A stretch of DNA of 23,667 nt from an uncultured Eubacteriales bacterium (GCA_900550775.1 URTH01000005.1:1-23667), one strand, 5' to 3'; counted from the first letter of the stretch, positions 7,542 to 16,606 are shown. Made by a program: numbers and translations. The notes: a model not told the origin generated them from the sequence alone.

Positions 7542-9653
7542 TTACAGCGGCAAAATCGTAATGTCATCGTAGTCTACCGTATGATTGCGTTTGCTGTCTC
7601 TGATTTCGATAAAGGCATTCGGCGATACCTCTGCCTCCATCTTCTCCGTACCCAACAATTCGCCGTCCAAATAATAGGTGACCGTTGCTGCATCATTGCC
7701 GTCCGTATCGGCGGTTACCTGATAAACAATCTTCATGGTATACCATTGATTTAATGCAATGGCGCCCTTCTTGGTTCCCTTTGTCTTTGCAGTGTACTGC
7801 AAGTCTATGGCATCCTTGTTCGTACTGTAAATGGGCTGCAATCCGTAATACTGATCGCCGGCGCCGCCCACATAAGAGTAGAAGGGGCAGTTCGTTGAAG
7901 TATCAAAAGATGCTCCGTCAAGCAAGCCATAGCGTACCCGGTACTGCGCTACAAACGACTTGGACAAATTCGGAATCGAAATCTGCACATAGGTGAATTG
8001 GCCGGAGGTTGACGTATTTTTTGTTTTCAAGATATTATTTTCGCCATCCTTTGCAACCAAAACGGCATCTGCCAGTCCGGCATTCGACGCGGATCTATAC
8101 GAGCCGGCCTCCGAAGTCGGCAAAACAGCGCCTTCTGCATAGCTTTCAAAGTTATCGCTAAAGAAGGGCTTTGCCACAACTGGATAGTTATTCACCAGTC
8201 CGTCCGCCGAGGTCACGGTGATCTGACTTTCGCTGAGTGCAGCGGCTGCGCCGTCCGACACGCTGACCTGACCTAAGGTAAGCCCGGTTAAATCAGATGC
8301 ATTGGCATAAACGGTACCGTCATGCATAAACCCGGCAACGGGGTTTCCCTCTGCATCCACAAAGGAGGCGCTGCTCAGCTCTGCCTTTTGCAGATAATAA
8401 TCCCGAATGATAACATCGTCTAAGTATACGGTACAGGTTCTTGTCGCATTGTTGGGGCTTGTCATAAAACGCAGAGACGCCAAATCACCCACGTTATCCC
8501 CCGGTTTTCCGACTGCCACCAATTTTCCGTCAAAGTAATACTCTGCCGTATTTTCATCAACATAAGCAATGCTTGCCTCATGCCAGGTATTCAGGTCAAA
8601 AAACGCTCTTGTATAAATCGGGTTGCCGCCGTTTCTGCCCTCGCCGACAAAAACATATCCATCGCTTGCATCGCTTGCGTTTGCATAGCCAACGCTGGCG
8701 CCCGCCATCGACTCCCACGGTTCCGTACTCTTCCACAAACGCATACCGCTGAAGAGAATATTGTCTCCCTCATTTGGCATATCATAGAGCACCTTATAGC
8801 TTACTACATAGGGATAGGATTTTTTAACATCCAGTCTTGCTACTGCTGCCTTTGTGGCAGAGTTATCCGTCAATTTGATGACATGGTTGCTGCTGTCCAG
8901 TTTATCCACGGCTTGTTCTACCGTACAGCCATCTTCTGCTGTACCGCCATTACTTTTCCAACCTTGCATTCCATCTTCAAAATCATATGCGGAAAACGCG
9001 TCCGTTTTCAGTACCGGATAGGTTACCGCCGTACCGTCCGGCGCGGTAAGTACAATAGCATTGCCGCTCCAGGCACAGGTATAACCGTCCGGCGCCTTCA
9101 CGTTGCTGATCTGCGCACCCGTAACATCCTCTGTGGTGTTAACCAAAATCCGCCTGCCGATCTGATCGACTGCGGTGGTATAGCCGCCAAGCTTTATGCC
9201 GGACAGGCAATAGGTACCCCGGTTTACGATGCCGACGCCCTCGCCCTCCGGGGTCAGGTCGTTATTCCAGATATACACCTCTGCACTGCCGCCCTCCGGT
9301 ACGGTGACCGGCCCTACGGCAAAGCTGCGCTCCGCCGGCGCTTTGACAGAAGCCGCACCGGCTGCCCAGAGGCTTGCGGACTGATAGCTGACATCCTTTA
9401 GCTCCGTCTTATTGCTGTTATATGCCGCTAAAATAATTTTAAAGCCCTGGTTCTGATCCAATGTCTCGGACGCAACGCGTACCTTTGCCGTAACTTCGCC
9501 GGCCGCAATTGCATCTTTCGCAACGGCCGCGCCGTTCTGGTAAAAGATGACCTTGCTCTGATCCTCAATGGTTGCAGCCGAGGCCGGGCACACCGGCAAA
9601 ATCATTGCCAGTACGGTCAGGCATACCAAACCCATTCTTCTCAGTTTCTTCAT
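7542..9653 (-). CDS. Secreted protein with two lectin-like (LamG/ConA) domains
   Basis: A 703-residue exported protein of unassigned function. A signal peptide ends at about residue 26 (VCPASA). Residues 33-137 form the beta-sandwich found at the start of several neighbours, marked by VIFYQNG at the beginning and EVYIWNNDLTP near the end. Residues about 220-415 and 496-703 look like two concanavalin/LamG-like sandwiches, each beginning with DFED or NFES and ending in a strand with a YLDD or DYDD motif; a small beta domain (420-495) separates them. No catalytic residues of a known enzyme are recognisable, so glycan binding is the most likely role. There is no anchor motif. The start is fixed by AAGGAGG 8 bases before the ATG. 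The 85-base leader holds a GAAA-capped stem-loop. Confidence 0.65.
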   Translation of the reverse strand: MKKLRRMGLVCLTVLAMILPVCPASAATIEDQSKVIFYQNGAAVAKDAIAAGEVTAKVRVASETLDQNQGFKIILAAYNSNKTELKDVSYQSASLWAAGAASVKAPAERSFAVGPVTVPEGGSAEVYIWNNDLTPEGEGVGIVNRGTYCLSGIKLGGYTTAVDQIGRRILVNTTEDVTGAQISNVKAPDGYTCAWSGNAIVLTAPDGTAVTYPVLKTDAFSAYDFEDGMQGWKSNGGTAEDGCTVEQAVDKLDSSNHVIKLTDNSATKAAVARLDVKKSYPYVVSYKVLYDMPNEGDNILFSGMRLWKSTEPWESMAGASVGYANASDASDGYVFVGEGRNGGNPIYTRAFFDLNTWHEASIAYVDENTAEYYFDGKLVAVGKPGDNVGDLASLRFMTSPNNATRTCTVYLDDVIIRDYYLQKAELSSASFVDAEGNPVAGFMHDGTVYANASDLTGLTLGQVSVSDGAAAALSESQITVTSADGLVNNYPVVAKPFFSDNFESYAEGAVLPTSEAGSYRSASNAGLADAVLVAKDGENNILKTKNTSTSGQFTYVQISIPNLSKSFVAQYRVRYGLLDGASFDTSTNCPFYSYVGGAGDQYYGLQPIYSTNKDAIDLQYTAKTKGTKKGAIALNQWYTMKIVYQVTADTDGNDAATVTYYLDGELLGTEKMEAEVSPNAFIEIRDSKRNHTVDYDDITILPL

Positions 9654-9676
9654 GATACTTTCCTCCTTAAATTTTG

Positions 9677-9692
9677 CGGCGCTTTCGCACCG
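9677..9692 (-). other. GAAA-tetraloop stem-loop in leader of lectin gene
   Basis: In the mRNA, CGGTGC-GAAA-GCGCCG folds into a 6-bp stem (one G-U pair) capped by a stable GNRA tetraloop. It ends about 8 bases before the AAGGAGG site of the 703-residue secreted protein. It is followed by CAAAATTT rather than a T-run, so it does not look like a terminator. A role in RNA stability, processing or ribosome access is possible. Confidence 0.45.
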
Positions 9693-9738
9693 TGATTTAT
9701 ATAAATTTATTTTTTTCTGATTCATTGCGCCAGCGCCG

Positions 9739-11958
9739 TTATCTTCCGTCCATCCCGATATCATCAATATCCATGATGGCGGCACGCCGCGGCGAGGTGA
9801 CGAGTGCAAACCGGCTGATTCCTGCCGTCTCCCTCTTTGTAGAGGCATTTTCTGCCCAGGTACACGCCGTTTGGCCTACGGTATATGTAATCTTCCACTG
9901 ATCGCCCGTCTTTTGATAGGTGATGGAAAGCTCTGTCCACACGCCGATCGGAATCTCCATCAAGCTTTGGTATCGGTTTCCGTCCGACGCGTCACTGACC
10001 GCCTTCAGCATCACGGTATCGCCGCCGCTGTCTATAGCATGCACCTCAATGACCGAACGGCTCCCGTCCAAAAGCGCCAGGTAGGAATAACTCAGGTCGT
10101 TTTGCAGGTTTTGATAAGGGCCGGGGCGTTCAAACCGGATTTTGCAGCGAAACGTTCCGCTTGTGCTCTTTGCCAAAAAGTTTTGGCTGACGCTCTCACC
10201 GCCGGAAAGCGAGGTATCGGTTAGCCTTAAATATCGGTTTCCGTCCTCTCCGGCGATGGCTGCGCCAAACCCCGGCGCGCTCCAATGTTCACCGTACAGT
10301 GTCTCCATGCAGTCAGCGGATTCAAAATCCTCTGTATATCCGATGGTCTGTCCGATGCTTGTTTTGTCCTTCGTCTCCTTTTGCAAGAGTCCGTCCCAAA
10401 ACGCACGGTAATGTATCTCATAGAGCGATGCATCCGGCTCGCGGCCAAACACATGATAAAGATCTTTTCGCGCAATCCACATCTGCCGGGTGCCGTCCAT
10501 ATCGCCCTCGCAAAGTCCCAATCCGGCCGGAATCCCGCCAAATGTTGTCTTTGCCATGTATGCCTCCGAGGACGCGCCGCCGTCTGCACGAAAGAAAGTT
10601 TGGATATAGTTTTGATACCGATGCACCATCGCCGCTTCCCGCCTCTCACAAAAGGCTTGCACCATTTCCGGCTCATATTTGCGAATAATCTGTATGACGC
10701 TGATGGGGTTTCGGACAAAGCATGCGGCTGTCGGCATATCCTCGGCATCAAGCGTCTCTGCCACCGAATCCAAAATTGCCTGCGGCCTTGGCGGACACAT
10801 CGAAAACCGATGATAAATCATCGCAACTTTAAAGGCGCCGGAGCAGGCGTTAAAGCCGCTATCACCGCGCTTTCCCCAGTAGCCCGTCTCCTCGTCCTGT
10901 CTCTCTTTTAAAAAGGCAAGTAGGGCGTCGCGGTACGGCGCCGAATCCCCAAGCAGCAGCGCATAACTCATTGCCTCATAGGCACGGTCGCCGGCCTCCC
11001 AGGAGTTGGTGTCCCAGCTTTGGGCGCGGATATAATCCATAAATTGCTCCACCGTTGCAAGATAGGCCGGAAAGCTGCTTGGTGCATCTGCGTACAGCGC
11101 CGCATCCGGCACACTTGACTGCGGTGTATACTGCGGCTTTGCGCCGAGCAGTGCCAGCGCGTCCACGCATTGACCGTAGAGACGGATTTTATCCCTCTCG
11201 GTATAATCCTCCGCATGATAGCCCGTGTCATAGAAAAACCCGTCCGGGTTCTGCCGGGTCTGAAAAAAGGCAATCAGCCGTTCTTTCATCAATGCCGGCA
11301 TGGCGGCGACCGCGCCGCTCTCCCCCTTTGTCATCATCTGGCACACAAAGGCGGTTGCCTCCAGCGAGGGGACATACCCCTCATACCGGGCGGCACTGAC
11401 TGTGGTATAAAAACCGCCGCTTTCCGGGTCATAAACCTCCGTCAGATAATCAAACACGCCGCAAAACGCCCGGTCAATGGCGCGGTAGGCCGTCTGTACC
11501 GGCTCCGCATCCGGCGAGAACAGAGCGATATCCCCCTGTTCCGTCAGCGGCTGCATCTCGTTCCAGACATAAAGCGCTGCCCGCTCGCCGCGGTTTAAGG
11601 TGACGGTTTCGGTCGCCGCGACAATCATCGCGCCGCCGTCTAAGGAATGACATTGTCTTTGCAGTAAACGCAGACAGTTTTTTGTGTCGTAGACGGCCAG
11701 CGCAGCAGTCACAACGGCCGCGGCATCAGTATGATTTTTCACCCCGACGTCGGCAAAAACCTTGCCCTCTGACGGATGATCCGTCCGCACGCCGTCCTGA
11801 TACCAGATGACCGCCGCCTCGTCTCCTTGTGCTGACATATCGGTTCTCTGCACTGCCGGATCGCCCTCCTGCGCGGCGGCGCAGGGGCATAGCAGCATGC
11901 CGCCAAGAAGAAAAACACATAAGATACCGGCAAGCCCTGACCGCACCGATTTTTTCAT
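9739..11958 (-). CDS. Secreted alpha/alpha-toroid protein with lectin-like C-terminus (paralogue 2)
   Basis: A 739-residue exported protein. The signal peptide is residues 1-29 (ends CAAA). Residues about 48-150 are the shared N-terminal beta-sandwich (VIWYQDG, YVWNEMQPL). Residues about 160-525 are helical with repeats such as YDPESGGFYTT (175), RQNPDGFFYDT (235) and QDEETGYWGKR (354), like the turns of prenyltransferase/squalene-cyclase and some polysaccharide-lyase toroids. A conserved CEGDMDGTRQMWIAR lies at 483-497. Residues about 540-739 are a ConA/LamG-like sandwich ending TSPRRAAIMDIDDI. It is a clear paralogue of the protein encoded immediately before it, but has the beta-sandwich in place of the discoidin and stalk domains. 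The genes are 1 base apart, so translation is probably coupled. It may be a polysaccharide lyase or hydrolase of an unassigned family; no activity can be assigned from sequence. Confidence 0.65.
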   Translation of the reverse strand: MKKSVRSGLAGILCVFLLGGMLLCPCAAAQEGDPAVQRTDMSAQGDEAAVIWYQDGVRTDHPSEGKVFADVGVKNHTDAAAVVTAALAVYDTKNCLRLLQRQCHSLDGGAMIVAATETVTLNRGERAALYVWNEMQPLTEQGDIALFSPDAEPVQTAYRAIDRAFCGVFDYLTEVYDPESGGFYTTVSAARYEGYVPSLEATAFVCQMMTKGESGAVAAMPALMKERLIAFFQTRQNPDGFFYDTGYHAEDYTERDKIRLYGQCVDALALLGAKPQYTPQSSVPDAALYADAPSSFPAYLATVEQFMDYIRAQSWDTNSWEAGDRAYEAMSYALLLGDSAPYRDALLAFLKERQDEETGYWGKRGDSGFNACSGAFKVAMIYHRFSMCPPRPQAILDSVAETLDAEDMPTAACFVRNPISVIQIIRKYEPEMVQAFCERREAAMVHRYQNYIQTFFRADGGASSEAYMAKTTFGGIPAGLGLCEGDMDGTRQMWIARKDLYHVFGREPDASLYEIHYRAFWDGLLQKETKDKTSIGQTIGYTEDFESADCMETLYGEHWSAPGFGAAIAGEDGNRYLRLTDTSLSGGESVSQNFLAKSTSGTFRCKIRFERPGPYQNLQNDLSYSYLALLDGSRSVIEVHAIDSGGDTVMLKAVSDASDGNRYQSLMEIPIGVWTELSITYQKTGDQWKITYTVGQTACTWAENASTKRETAGISRFALVTSPRRAAIMDIDDIGMDGR

Positions 11959-11969
11959 TCTATTTCACC
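11956..11969 (-). promoter_or_regulatory. Ribosome binding site inside upstream gene, 1-base gap
   Basis: The stop codon TAG of the larger toroid gene (11960-11962) is separated by a single A from the ATG of the smaller one (11956-11958). The only candidate site, GGTGA at 11965-11969, lies within the last codons of the upstream gene and is weaker than the AGGAGG-type sites elsewhere in this operon. This arrangement predicts termination-reinitiation, so the two paralogues would be made in linked amounts. Confidence 0.6.
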
Positions 11970-14752
11970 GTTACCTTGAAGTTATCTAAGCCGATTCTGC
12001 TGCATCTCGCTGTTGAGGTACAGATTTCAAACACATCGATATAGGGAACATCGCTGATTAAAAGCGCATCCTCTACCGCAGGCTGCAGCTTTCCGTTTAA
12101 GTAACATTTCATGTGCAGCGTGCCGTTTTGGTCGTGGCTGAAATCCATCCGAAAGCGGAACCATTCGTTACGGTCTACCGTTGCAAAGCTGTTGTAGGTG
12201 ACCGACCCGCTTTTGTTATTCTGAAACGCCAGGGTCACCTTATCAGAACCGTTATCCAGCGCGTTCATGCTAAGCAGCGTCCGATCCATAGAGCCGACCG
12301 TAAAGAAGGTGTAGCTCATATCGTTTTTCTTTTCCTCATAGGGAAGCTCCCGATCAATCCGCATCGAAAATTCGATGCTGCCGTCGCCGTAGATTTTGTC
12401 AAACGCGCAGCGTGCGGAATCCTGCTCGGTGGCGCCGGTATCTTCTACCAGCAGATATCGGTTTTTCGTTCCGTTCAAGGTTTCCTCCGGGAAGGTTACG
12501 TTGCCGGAACGAAACGCCCAGTTCTTTGAAAACAAATCCTCGATGGAGGATGTCTCTTCAAAATCCTCCTCCACCGCTATACCCTGTGCCGCCGTATAAC
12601 TCTTTTTGACTACCGGCTGCTTTGCCATCATCTTATTCCAAAATTCCTCACTGTATTTTGCAAGGTATTGGTTATCCACCATTCTTCCGAAAATCTGGCT
12701 CAGATGCGCTCTTGCAATGCTCATCTGCAAGGTTCCGTCCACATCGCCCTCACAAAATCTGCGGCCGGCAACCAGACCGCCGAATTTTTGGTTGGAGCAG
12801 TACATCACGGACGATGCGCCATGGAACATATCATGAATCATTTTCACGTACAATTCCACGATTTCCGGCTCCAGCTCCAGCATCTTCGCCTGTACGTCCT
12901 GATCGTACTTCATCAAAATCTGAAGGGTGGATAAGGGATTTCTGACATAGCACGCCGCCGACGCTGTATAGCCGCCGCGCAGCGTTTCGACAATGGTATT
13001 TGCAATCTGCATCGCGTTGGGCGGGCAGATGCCAAACCGATCGTAAATTCTTGCAATCTTAAATGCGCCCGACACGGCGTTAAATCCGATGTCGCCGCTA
13101 TTGTTCCAATATCCCGTTTTGGGGTTTTGTTGCTTGTTCAGCCAGTCAATGGTCGCATCGATGTACGGCTGCTGCACGCTTGGATCCAGCAGCAGAATGT
13201 AGCTTAAATCCTCATAGGTTTTGTCGCCGGCGCCCCAGGTGCCGACATCCCAGTCATAGGTTTCGATATGTGCGATAAACTGATTGACGCTTGCGCAATA
13301 TTCCGGCGTTCCCTCCGGCAGAGCAATGCGCTTGTCGTAATCGTATTGACCGCTTGCGGCCGCCGCGGTACCGCCGCCGTCCTCGGACGCGCTCTCGCCC
13401 TCGGCTGCCTCTGCCTGGGTATCCTCCGCCGTCTCTGCGGCCTCATTGGTGGTAACCTCTTTTTCGGCCTCTGATTCTCTGACAATCACCCGGTTGATAC
13501 TGTCCGCGGCCGATGCACTGCGCTCCGACGGCAGCAGGTACAAAGGTTTTGCACCGAGCTGCTTGAGTTTGTCGACCACCACGCCGTATACGCGCATCTT
13601 GTCACGGCTATCGTAGCTTGCCGCCTTCGGCCAGGGTTCCTCAAAAAAACCGGTGTCCGGGTTCTGATTTGACTGAAAAAAGTGAATCAGCCGATCCTTA
13701 AATTCCTGCGGAATATTTCCGCCGGCGCCCAGCGATTGGATAATCTGATAGACGTAGGCCGACGCCTCCAGCGAGGGATAAAACCCCTCATACTCCGCGC
13801 CGGAGACCGTGTTATAAAAGCCGCCTGTCTCCGGGTCATAGATGTCAACCATCCAATCCAAAACACCCAAAAATTCCCGGTCAATCTTTTCATAAGCCGC
13901 CATGGTACGTGCATAGCGGTCGGTGGTGACGGTGACCGTTTTCTCTTTTAAGGAAACCTCCATACCTCCGATCGCACCAAGCAGTTCATAGCCGATCATC
14001 GCGACGCCGTCCGCCGAAAACGCCAATCCGCCGTCCGCGCCCTTTGCGGCACCGTTTACCTTTATACTTTTATTTTTATAATCCAGTTCTACGGTTTTTT
14101 CACCGCTTTGCGCGGCGAAAAGCTTTTTATCCTCGTCATAGCTGCACTGATAATTGATGCTTTGAAACAGTTCTTCGGCCGGAAGAAAGATCGTTCCGCT
14201 GCTTTCCTCTGCGGTGTGAATATAATTTTCATTCCGCCCGTCTACCGTTACCTTGACGGGTACCTTTTTTAGCGTAATACCGCTGACCTCGTTGATATTA
14301 TTCCATAGATTTGCGTTGCTGCCCTTTCCGACAAAACGAAGAAACCTTGCCTTTGCCGGCTTTAATGAAAACCACTCAATTTCGGTGGTCGTTCCGCTGC
14401 TTGCTCCTTCAAACACCGTAGTCCAGTTTTCCATATCCATCGATGCCTGCACCGAAAACTGATAAACGCGCTCTGCCCCTAAGGTAAAGGAAAATCCGAT
14501 TTTATCGACGGTTGTCTCTTGGTCTAACCGAAAGCACAGCCACTGTCCGACACCCTCGGACGCCCATTTGGTGCCAAAATCGCCGTCAATCGTATTGACC
14601 GGGTAGTTTCCCGTTTCACTGTTGCTGGCAAAAACCGAGTTTTCGTAATCATCAAGATTGCCGTCCTGCCGCTCTGCAAAGACCGGCGGTGCGGCTATGC
14701 TGCTAAAAAGCAGACCGGCCGCAACACAAAGACTGCACCACTTTTTTCGCAT
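11960..14752 (-). CDS. Secreted discoidin/stalk/alpha-toroid/lectin protein (paralogue 1)
   Basis: A 930-residue exported protein. The signal peptide is residues 1-26 (VFA). Residues about 35-163 fit an F5/8 type C (discoidin, CBM32-like) carbohydrate-binding domain (ASNSETGNYPVNTIDGDFGT near the start). About 165-278 fits a copper-amine-oxidase N-terminal-like stalk domain, common in Clostridia. About 290-715 is a helical toroid with turn motifs YDPETGGFYNT (305), NQNPDTGFFEE (362) and QQNPKTGYWNN (541), plus CEGDVDGTLQMSIAR at 667-681. About 730-930 is a ConA/LamG-like sandwich ending TSTARCSRIGLDNF. An acidic, low-complexity stretch (about 411-478) interrupts the toroid and is absent from the paralogue. 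The start follows GGAGGT at 6 bases. The toroid may be catalytic, but no known active-site set is recognisable. Confidence 0.65.
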   Translation of the reverse strand: MRKKWCSLCVAAGLLFSSIAAPPVFAERQDGNLDDYENSVFASNSETGNYPVNTIDGDFGTKWASEGVGQWLCFRLDQETTVDKIGFSFTLGAERVYQFSVQASMDMENWTTVFEGASSGTTTEIEWFSLKPAKARFLRFVGKGSNANLWNNINEVSGITLKKVPVKVTVDGRNENYIHTAEESSGTIFLPAEELFQSINYQCSYDEDKKLFAAQSGEKTVELDYKNKSIKVNGAAKGADGGLAFSADGVAMIGYELLGAIGGMEVSLKEKTVTVTTDRYARTMAAYEKIDREFLGVLDWMVDIYDPETGGFYNTVSGAEYEGFYPSLEASAYVYQIIQSLGAGGNIPQEFKDRLIHFFQSNQNPDTGFFEEPWPKAASYDSRDKMRVYGVVVDKLKQLGAKPLYLLPSERSASAADSINRVIVRESEAEKEVTTNEAAETAEDTQAEAAEGESASEDGGGTAAAASGQYDYDKRIALPEGTPEYCASVNQFIAHIETYDWDVGTWGAGDKTYEDLSYILLLDPSVQQPYIDATIDWLNKQQNPKTGYWNNSGDIGFNAVSGAFKIARIYDRFGICPPNAMQIANTIVETLRGGYTASAACYVRNPLSTLQILMKYDQDVQAKMLELEPEIVELYVKMIHDMFHGASSVMYCSNQKFGGLVAGRRFCEGDVDGTLQMSIARAHLSQIFGRMVDNQYLAKYSEEFWNKMMAKQPVVKKSYTAAQGIAVEEDFEETSSIEDLFSKNWAFRSGNVTFPEETLNGTKNRYLLVEDTGATEQDSARCAFDKIYGDGSIEFSMRIDRELPYEEKKNDMSYTFFTVGSMDRTLLSMNALDNGSDKVTLAFQNNKSGSVTYNSFATVDRNEWFRFRMDFSHDQNGTLHMKCYLNGKLQPAVEDALLISDVPYIDVFEICTSTARCSRIGLDNFKVTVK

Positions 14753-14767
14753 GAGAACACCTCCGTT

Positions 14768-16606
14768 TCAGCGTTTTACCACATTGACATTTGCGATATC
14801 CATACCGCTGTCCGCCGCCGTAAAGCGCAGACAATCGATGGCTTCCGCAGCAGTGGCCGCAGCGGCGCTGCCGATTCTGACATCGTTCACATAATAATCC
14901 ACACGGTTATTTTCATAGGCGGCATCTTTGACATATTCCAGTCTGATACGGTAAACCTCGTCCGCACGGATTTTACCCAGTTGATCAAACAGAATGCTAC
15001 CGCCGTCCTTTTCATAGCCCAGCACGCCGTTTTGATAGGAAAGCGTACCGACCGTCTCCGTCTCGGTACCAAAGGCAAACAGGGTGCCGCTGCCGGACGG
15101 GTCGTCCACACTCCAGTCAAAGGCCATGCTTGTGCCGCCCAAAAATTCCGGAATCTTGGCCGTAACCGTGTCACTGCCGATATGCATCACCCGGCGGCCG
15201 TCCTTGGTTGCAACCGTGCCGCCGCTCCAGCCCTCCGGCGCAGCGTCTGCAAAATCCTGTGTATACTGCGTGCAGCCGTAGCTTTTATCCTCTGTGACAG
15301 AAATGTCGTCAAGCAGGATGGTCGCACGGCGTCCCGGCGAGGTAACCAGGTAAAACCCGGTCAGCTTTGTTTCGGTTCTGCCGGACGGAATCTTTAAAAA
15401 CTCCGACTTTTTTCCGTCCTCGTCCACAACGGTGTAATCCATGTAGTATAAGCCGTCCTTATCCTGCCAGTAGCGCATCGTCACATCGTACCAGGCAGAC
15501 GGAATCACTTTGACATTTGTCTTGACACGGCTTCCCTCTTTATAGTAATAGAAGTAAAACGCGTCATTGCCCCAAACCGGCTCAAATGCGCCATAGTAAA
15601 AATCGGTCTTATTGAGGTTTAAATCATTGTCGTTGGTGACAAAGAAGGTGCAGTAACTGTAATCGTCCGTCTGACTGCGCTCGCTGACGCCATCGGGCAG
15701 ACAATAACTGATTTTGGCCGATAGGGTAAAGGGCACTGTCATCTCCCAGTTGGTGCTGCGCACATCCGCTCTGGCGGTCAGACTTTGATCCGTCAGCTGC
15801 AGTACATTGCCGCTCCCGGTCTGCGTCACCATCTCAATAATGTCTGGATTTTGCGCAAGCGGCCCTGCCCAGTGCTTTGGATCATGCTGTTCCATGCCTT
15901 CTCCGACCGCAGCATCTTCAAAATCATAACGGTCCTCCCGATTGTCATAAACGGCCTCGATCGCATATGTTCTTGTGCTCTGATCCTCCGCCGTTACCGT
16001 CATAAAGACGGTCTTAGAAAAATCGGTGCCGTCCATTGTATAGGCCGCACCCGGCGACACAACAACCTCCGGCGTTGCCGCACTGAGATCGGTGCCGGCC
16101 GGCACGGTCACCGTGATACGGTTTCCTAAGGAATCAATCCGGCCCATGGCGCCGAAGAGAGAAAAGTCCGTCACATCCTTTGCGCAGCTTTTCTCCGACA
16201 ATGCAGCCACCCTTTTCATGGGCGCCGTCACCGCCAAATCCCGTACCAAAAACAATCGGATTTCATAGTCCTTTTCCGCCGGCACCTCGACATTTGCCGC
16301 ATACAGTGTACTCCCCTCTGCCGTAACGGTTCTGCTCGATGCCTTGACATATTGAAGCGCCCCTTGATGATAGAGCCCCGCAATCATGGCAACATCGGCG
16401 GTCTCTTTGGATATGACAGAGTACTGACACAAAATCTCACCGGCTTTGATCGTTGTGATTGGCAAAAATCCGCCATCTTCTGTCTGATAAAACAAGGCCT
16501 CCCCATAGTAAAGCGTCTCATCCAGCACACTCTCATTTTTTGCCGTAACCGGCTGGCAAAACAACAAAAGCATCGCGATCCATCCACAAATCCATTTTGC
16601 TTTCAT
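14768..16606 (-). CDS. Secreted protein with N-terminal sandwich and two lectin-like domains
   Basis: A 612-residue exported protein of unknown function. The signal peptide is residues 1-22 (CQPVTA). Residues about 33-135 are the shared N-terminal beta-sandwich (EALFYQTEDG). Residues 148-219 resemble a cadherin/DUF5018-like sandwich (TVPAGTDLSAATPEV, then MTVTAEDQSTRTYAIEA). Residues about 226-438 form a ConA/LamG-like domain ending TSPGRRATILLDDISV, nearly the same ending as in the toroid proteins. A second, shorter lectin-like domain fills 445-612. No catalytic motif is visible, so glycan binding is the likely role. The ATG at 16606 is chosen because TAGGAGA lies 6 bases before it; the ATG two codons earlier would abut that site. 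A strong stem-loop sits directly upstream. The next gene begins 15 bases after the stop. Confidence 0.65.
   Translation of the reverse strand: MKAKWICGWIAMLLLFCQPVTAKNESVLDETLYYGEALFYQTEDGGFLPITTIKAGEILCQYSVISKETADVAMIAGLYHQGALQYVKASSRTVTAEGSTLYAANVEVPAEKDYEIRLFLVRDLAVTAPMKRVAALSEKSCAKDVTDFSLFGAMGRIDSLGNRITVTVPAGTDLSAATPEVVVSPGAAYTMDGTDFSKTVFMTVTAEDQSTRTYAIEAVYDNREDRYDFEDAAVGEGMEQHDPKHWAGPLAQNPDIIEMVTQTGSGNVLQLTDQSLTARADVRSTNWEMTVPFTLSAKISYCLPDGVSERSQTDDYSYCTFFVTNDNDLNLNKTDFYYGAFEPVWGNDAFYFYYYKEGSRVKTNVKVIPSAWYDVTMRYWQDKDGLYYMDYTVVDEDGKKSEFLKIPSGRTETKLTGFYLVTSPGRRATILLDDISVTEDKSYGCTQYTQDFADAAPEGWSGGTVATKDGRRVMHIGSDTVTAKIPEFLGGTSMAFDWSVDDPSGSGTLFAFGTETETVGTLSYQNGVLGYEKDGGSILFDQLGKIRADEVYRIRLEYVKDAAYENNRVDYYVNDVRIGSAAAATAAEAIDCLRFTAADSGMDIANVNVVKR

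Noticed and set aside
8580..9401. Plus-strand open frame of 273 codons
   Set aside because: Antisense to the 703-residue secreted lectin-like protein, with no ribosome binding site and no recognisable motif. Long shadow frames are common opposite coding DNA of this composition.
9654..9848. Longer in-frame start for the 703-residue secreted protein
   Set aside because: The extension would overlap the neighbouring toroid gene, lacks a ribosome binding site and would bury the signal peptide. The ATG at 9653 has a strong AAGGAGG site.
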